Below are positions 62,545-64,000 of a stretch of 64,000 nucleotides of DNA, one piece after another (position 1 is the stretch's first letter; every line of letters begins with the position of its first letter). A model generated the notes under the pieces. It was not told where the DNA came from. It ran no database searches and worked only from the letters and a program-made list of their open reading frames with translations. The position numbers were made by a program, and so were the translations under genes. This DNA is from Ceratotherium simum simum (Eukaryota; Chordata; Mammalia; Perissodactyla; Rhinocerotidae): positions 17,554,732-17,618,731 of the forward strand of contig NW_004454170.1 of assembly GCF_000283155.1 (NCBI RefSeq), in the 5' to 3' direction.

Positions 62545-62705
62545 AATTATACTGATCGGTGAATAAAAAATGGAGTTCAAATACTTTGCTATTTAGAGCC
62601 TGTGAGACCTTGGGCAACTTAATTAACCTCTTTTCTGATGAGGAAGGTTCCACTTCCTCATCAGAAAAATAGTGATAATAATAGCAACCATCTCAGAAGA
62701 CCAGT
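62545..62705 (+). repeat. MIR SINE with an internal palindrome
   Basis: GAGACCTTGGGCAACTTAATT, AACCTC, CTTCCTCATCAGAAAAATAG and TGATAATAATAGCAACC are MIR. A 38-bp inverted repeat at 62631-62668 interrupts the usual sequence. Confidence 0.82.
62631..62668. repeat. Perfect inverted repeat, 16-bp arms, 6-bp loop
   Basis: The left arm TTTTCTGATGAGGAAG (62631-62646) and the right arm CTTCCTCATCAGAAAA (62653-62668) are exact reverse complements around the loop GTTCCA. It would form a strong hairpin in DNA or RNA. Confidence 0.98.
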
Positions 62706-62710
62706 GATCA

Positions 62711-62751
62711 GAGAGATAGGTAGACAGATAGATAGATAGACAGAGAGATAA
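62711..62751 (+). repeat. GATA/GACA microsatellite
   Basis: Interrupted GATA units (about five, with GACA and GAGA variants) lie directly after the MIR 3' end. Confidence 0.92.
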
Positions 62752-64000
62752 GCTGCAAACTTTAGTTATCAATGTAATTATGTTATTAATTTCAATTTAT
62801 AGGGAGGTCTCTAGAGGTGTGCCACCGAGTTCTATCATCATTTCTGCCTACTTCAACATATTTACCAACAGCTTAGGTGACAACAGCAAAAAAGTACAAA
62901 ACTGGAGGACACTGACTGTTGTTCATGTCTAGAAGATCCAAGAATAACAGACGATCACAAGCTTCATATCAGCCAATGGTGTGATGAGGGGACTAAAAAA
63001 CAAGCTCAGACTATGTTCACAGACTTGGGGTATCATCCGAAAGTACCCCACATGAGTCAGACCAGTTGGAGTACCGTGTTTATTTCTGGGTGTCATATTT
63101 TAAGAGCAATACTGAGAAGCTTGGAGGATGGGGGTAGCACAGGGAGTCTTGAAATGATGTCAGGTGAGAAGTAGTTGAGAAAAGTATGACTGTTTTGTTT
63201 GGTAGCAAGTGGCTGTCATTTGGATGAAGACTTACATTGCTTTTCTTCTTGGCATATCTCAAGCTAGTGGATCAAATTAGAAGGGGCCAGATTTTGCCAA
63301 GAAAGACAGAAAGGGTAGGAAGGAAGGAAAGGAGGGAGGGAGGGGAAACCTAGGAGCTATCCAACAATGGAATGGTGCGCCTTGCCCTGTAGTGAGCTCT
63401 CCATCATAGGGAGAGTCCAAGCAGGAGTTTGCTGACCAGCCATCAGGGATGTTGTTGAAGAGGTTGATGAACTAAACGATTTTAAAGGCCATTTTCAGTT
63501 CTCAGAGGTTATGATCCTACGCCTTCTGCCCTCCTCAGAGCTCTCTTCCACACACCCCTTCCCCATCAAGGTCACTGTGGAGCTCCTAATCCCATGAACA
63601 CCTGCCAACATTTGGCCTACAAGACACATATTCAACAATGAAGGATTCAGCTGGCTAAACTGGCTGGCCTGTCTGAAGATTTCAACACCGCAGCAAGTGA
63701 CCATCTAAAATCCCAAACGAATTGTCAAGAGCATCAGGAGCCTGGGCTCCAAGCAGCCTGCATTGGGGACCTCAGCCACACAGGCCAAACGCTGCATCAT
63801 CACCTCCCCCCACCCACCCACCATCACCATGGCAACCTCTGGGGCTGACTACCTCGCAAGGCATTTCAATTCAGACAGAGGGAGGCCCAGTTTTTCCTGC
63901 AATTTCTCAAAGCAGTGAGCCCTGAGGGGATGGAGGGAGGAGGACAGGACAGGGAGAGTTGCTCCTGTCCTTCCCCAACAGGCTGCCCTGAGGCCACCTC
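62752..64000. other. Unassigned intronic stretch to the window end
   Basis: An imperfect GGAA/GGGA repeat lies at 63315-63345 and a CCCA-rich patch at about 63806-63822. No gene was recognised. The preceding CACNA1E exon was not found here. Confidence 0.45.

Noticed and set aside
62066..62653. 195-codon open frame with clear L1 ORF2 similarity
   Set aside because: It is only the ORF2 C-terminal tail of a 5'-truncated L1, with its N-terminal part read from the flanking MIR. It is not a gene.

Overview
This is nuclear DNA from a placental mammal, most likely an equid. The tRNA-derived SINEs scattered through it read like the equine repetitive element (ERE) family, starting GGGGCCGGCCC with a GCGGTTAAG box and an A-rich tail. 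L2, MIR, MaLR LTR, hAT and L1 remnants make up the rest of the repeats. No bacterial operon, CRISPR array or complete mobile element is present. I cannot exclude another perissodactyl such as a rhinoceros or tapir.

The only protein-coding gene I can support is CACNA1E, on the minus strand. It encodes the pore-forming alpha-1E subunit (Cav2.3, R-type) of a voltage-gated calcium channel. Three consecutive exons lie in the middle of the window, in transcription order: 38311-38208 (104 bp), 37093-36941 (153 bp) and 35750-35569 (182 bp). All have clean AG/GT borders and compatible phases. Together they encode the S3-S4 loop, the S4 voltage sensor, the S4-S5 linker, S5 and the pore loop of repeat I, including the selectivity-filter glutamate. 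By comparison with CACNA1A they are probably exons 4, 5 and 6. The two introns between them are short (1,114 and 1,190 bp). The flanking introns are large and run off both ends: at least 25.7 kb upstream of the gene (window right) and at least 35.5 kb downstream (window left). I found neither the preceding exon (end of S3) nor the following exon (IS6).

Everything else is intron. Positions 1-35,568 are the intron after the pore-loop exon. It holds an old L1 of about 2.4 kb with a younger insertion inside it (4.4-6.8 kb), several long L2 relics (1.6-2.7, 12.7-14.0, 17.4-18.3, 18.9-19.9 and 29.5-30.6 kb), MIRs, three EREs and MER5-type DNA elements. Positions 38,312-64,000 are the intron before the S4 exon. 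It holds a 2 kb antisense L1 (40.9-42.9 kb), a complete MaLR LTR with target-site duplications (45.9-46.4 kb), a hAT element with an 8-bp duplication (48.7-48.9 kb), MER20, a nested L1 cluster with inverted copies (53.4-55.5 kb), L2 relics broken by another MaLR LTR (56.3-58.0 kb) and a short antisense L1 (61.8-62.5 kb).

I see no new biological system. The observations most worth checking are structural: a probable L1-mediated 3' transduction, a perfect 16-bp-arm palindrome inside a MIR, a canonical G-quadruplex motif on the transcribed-sense strand, and inverted SINE/LINE pairs that could fold in the pre-mRNA.
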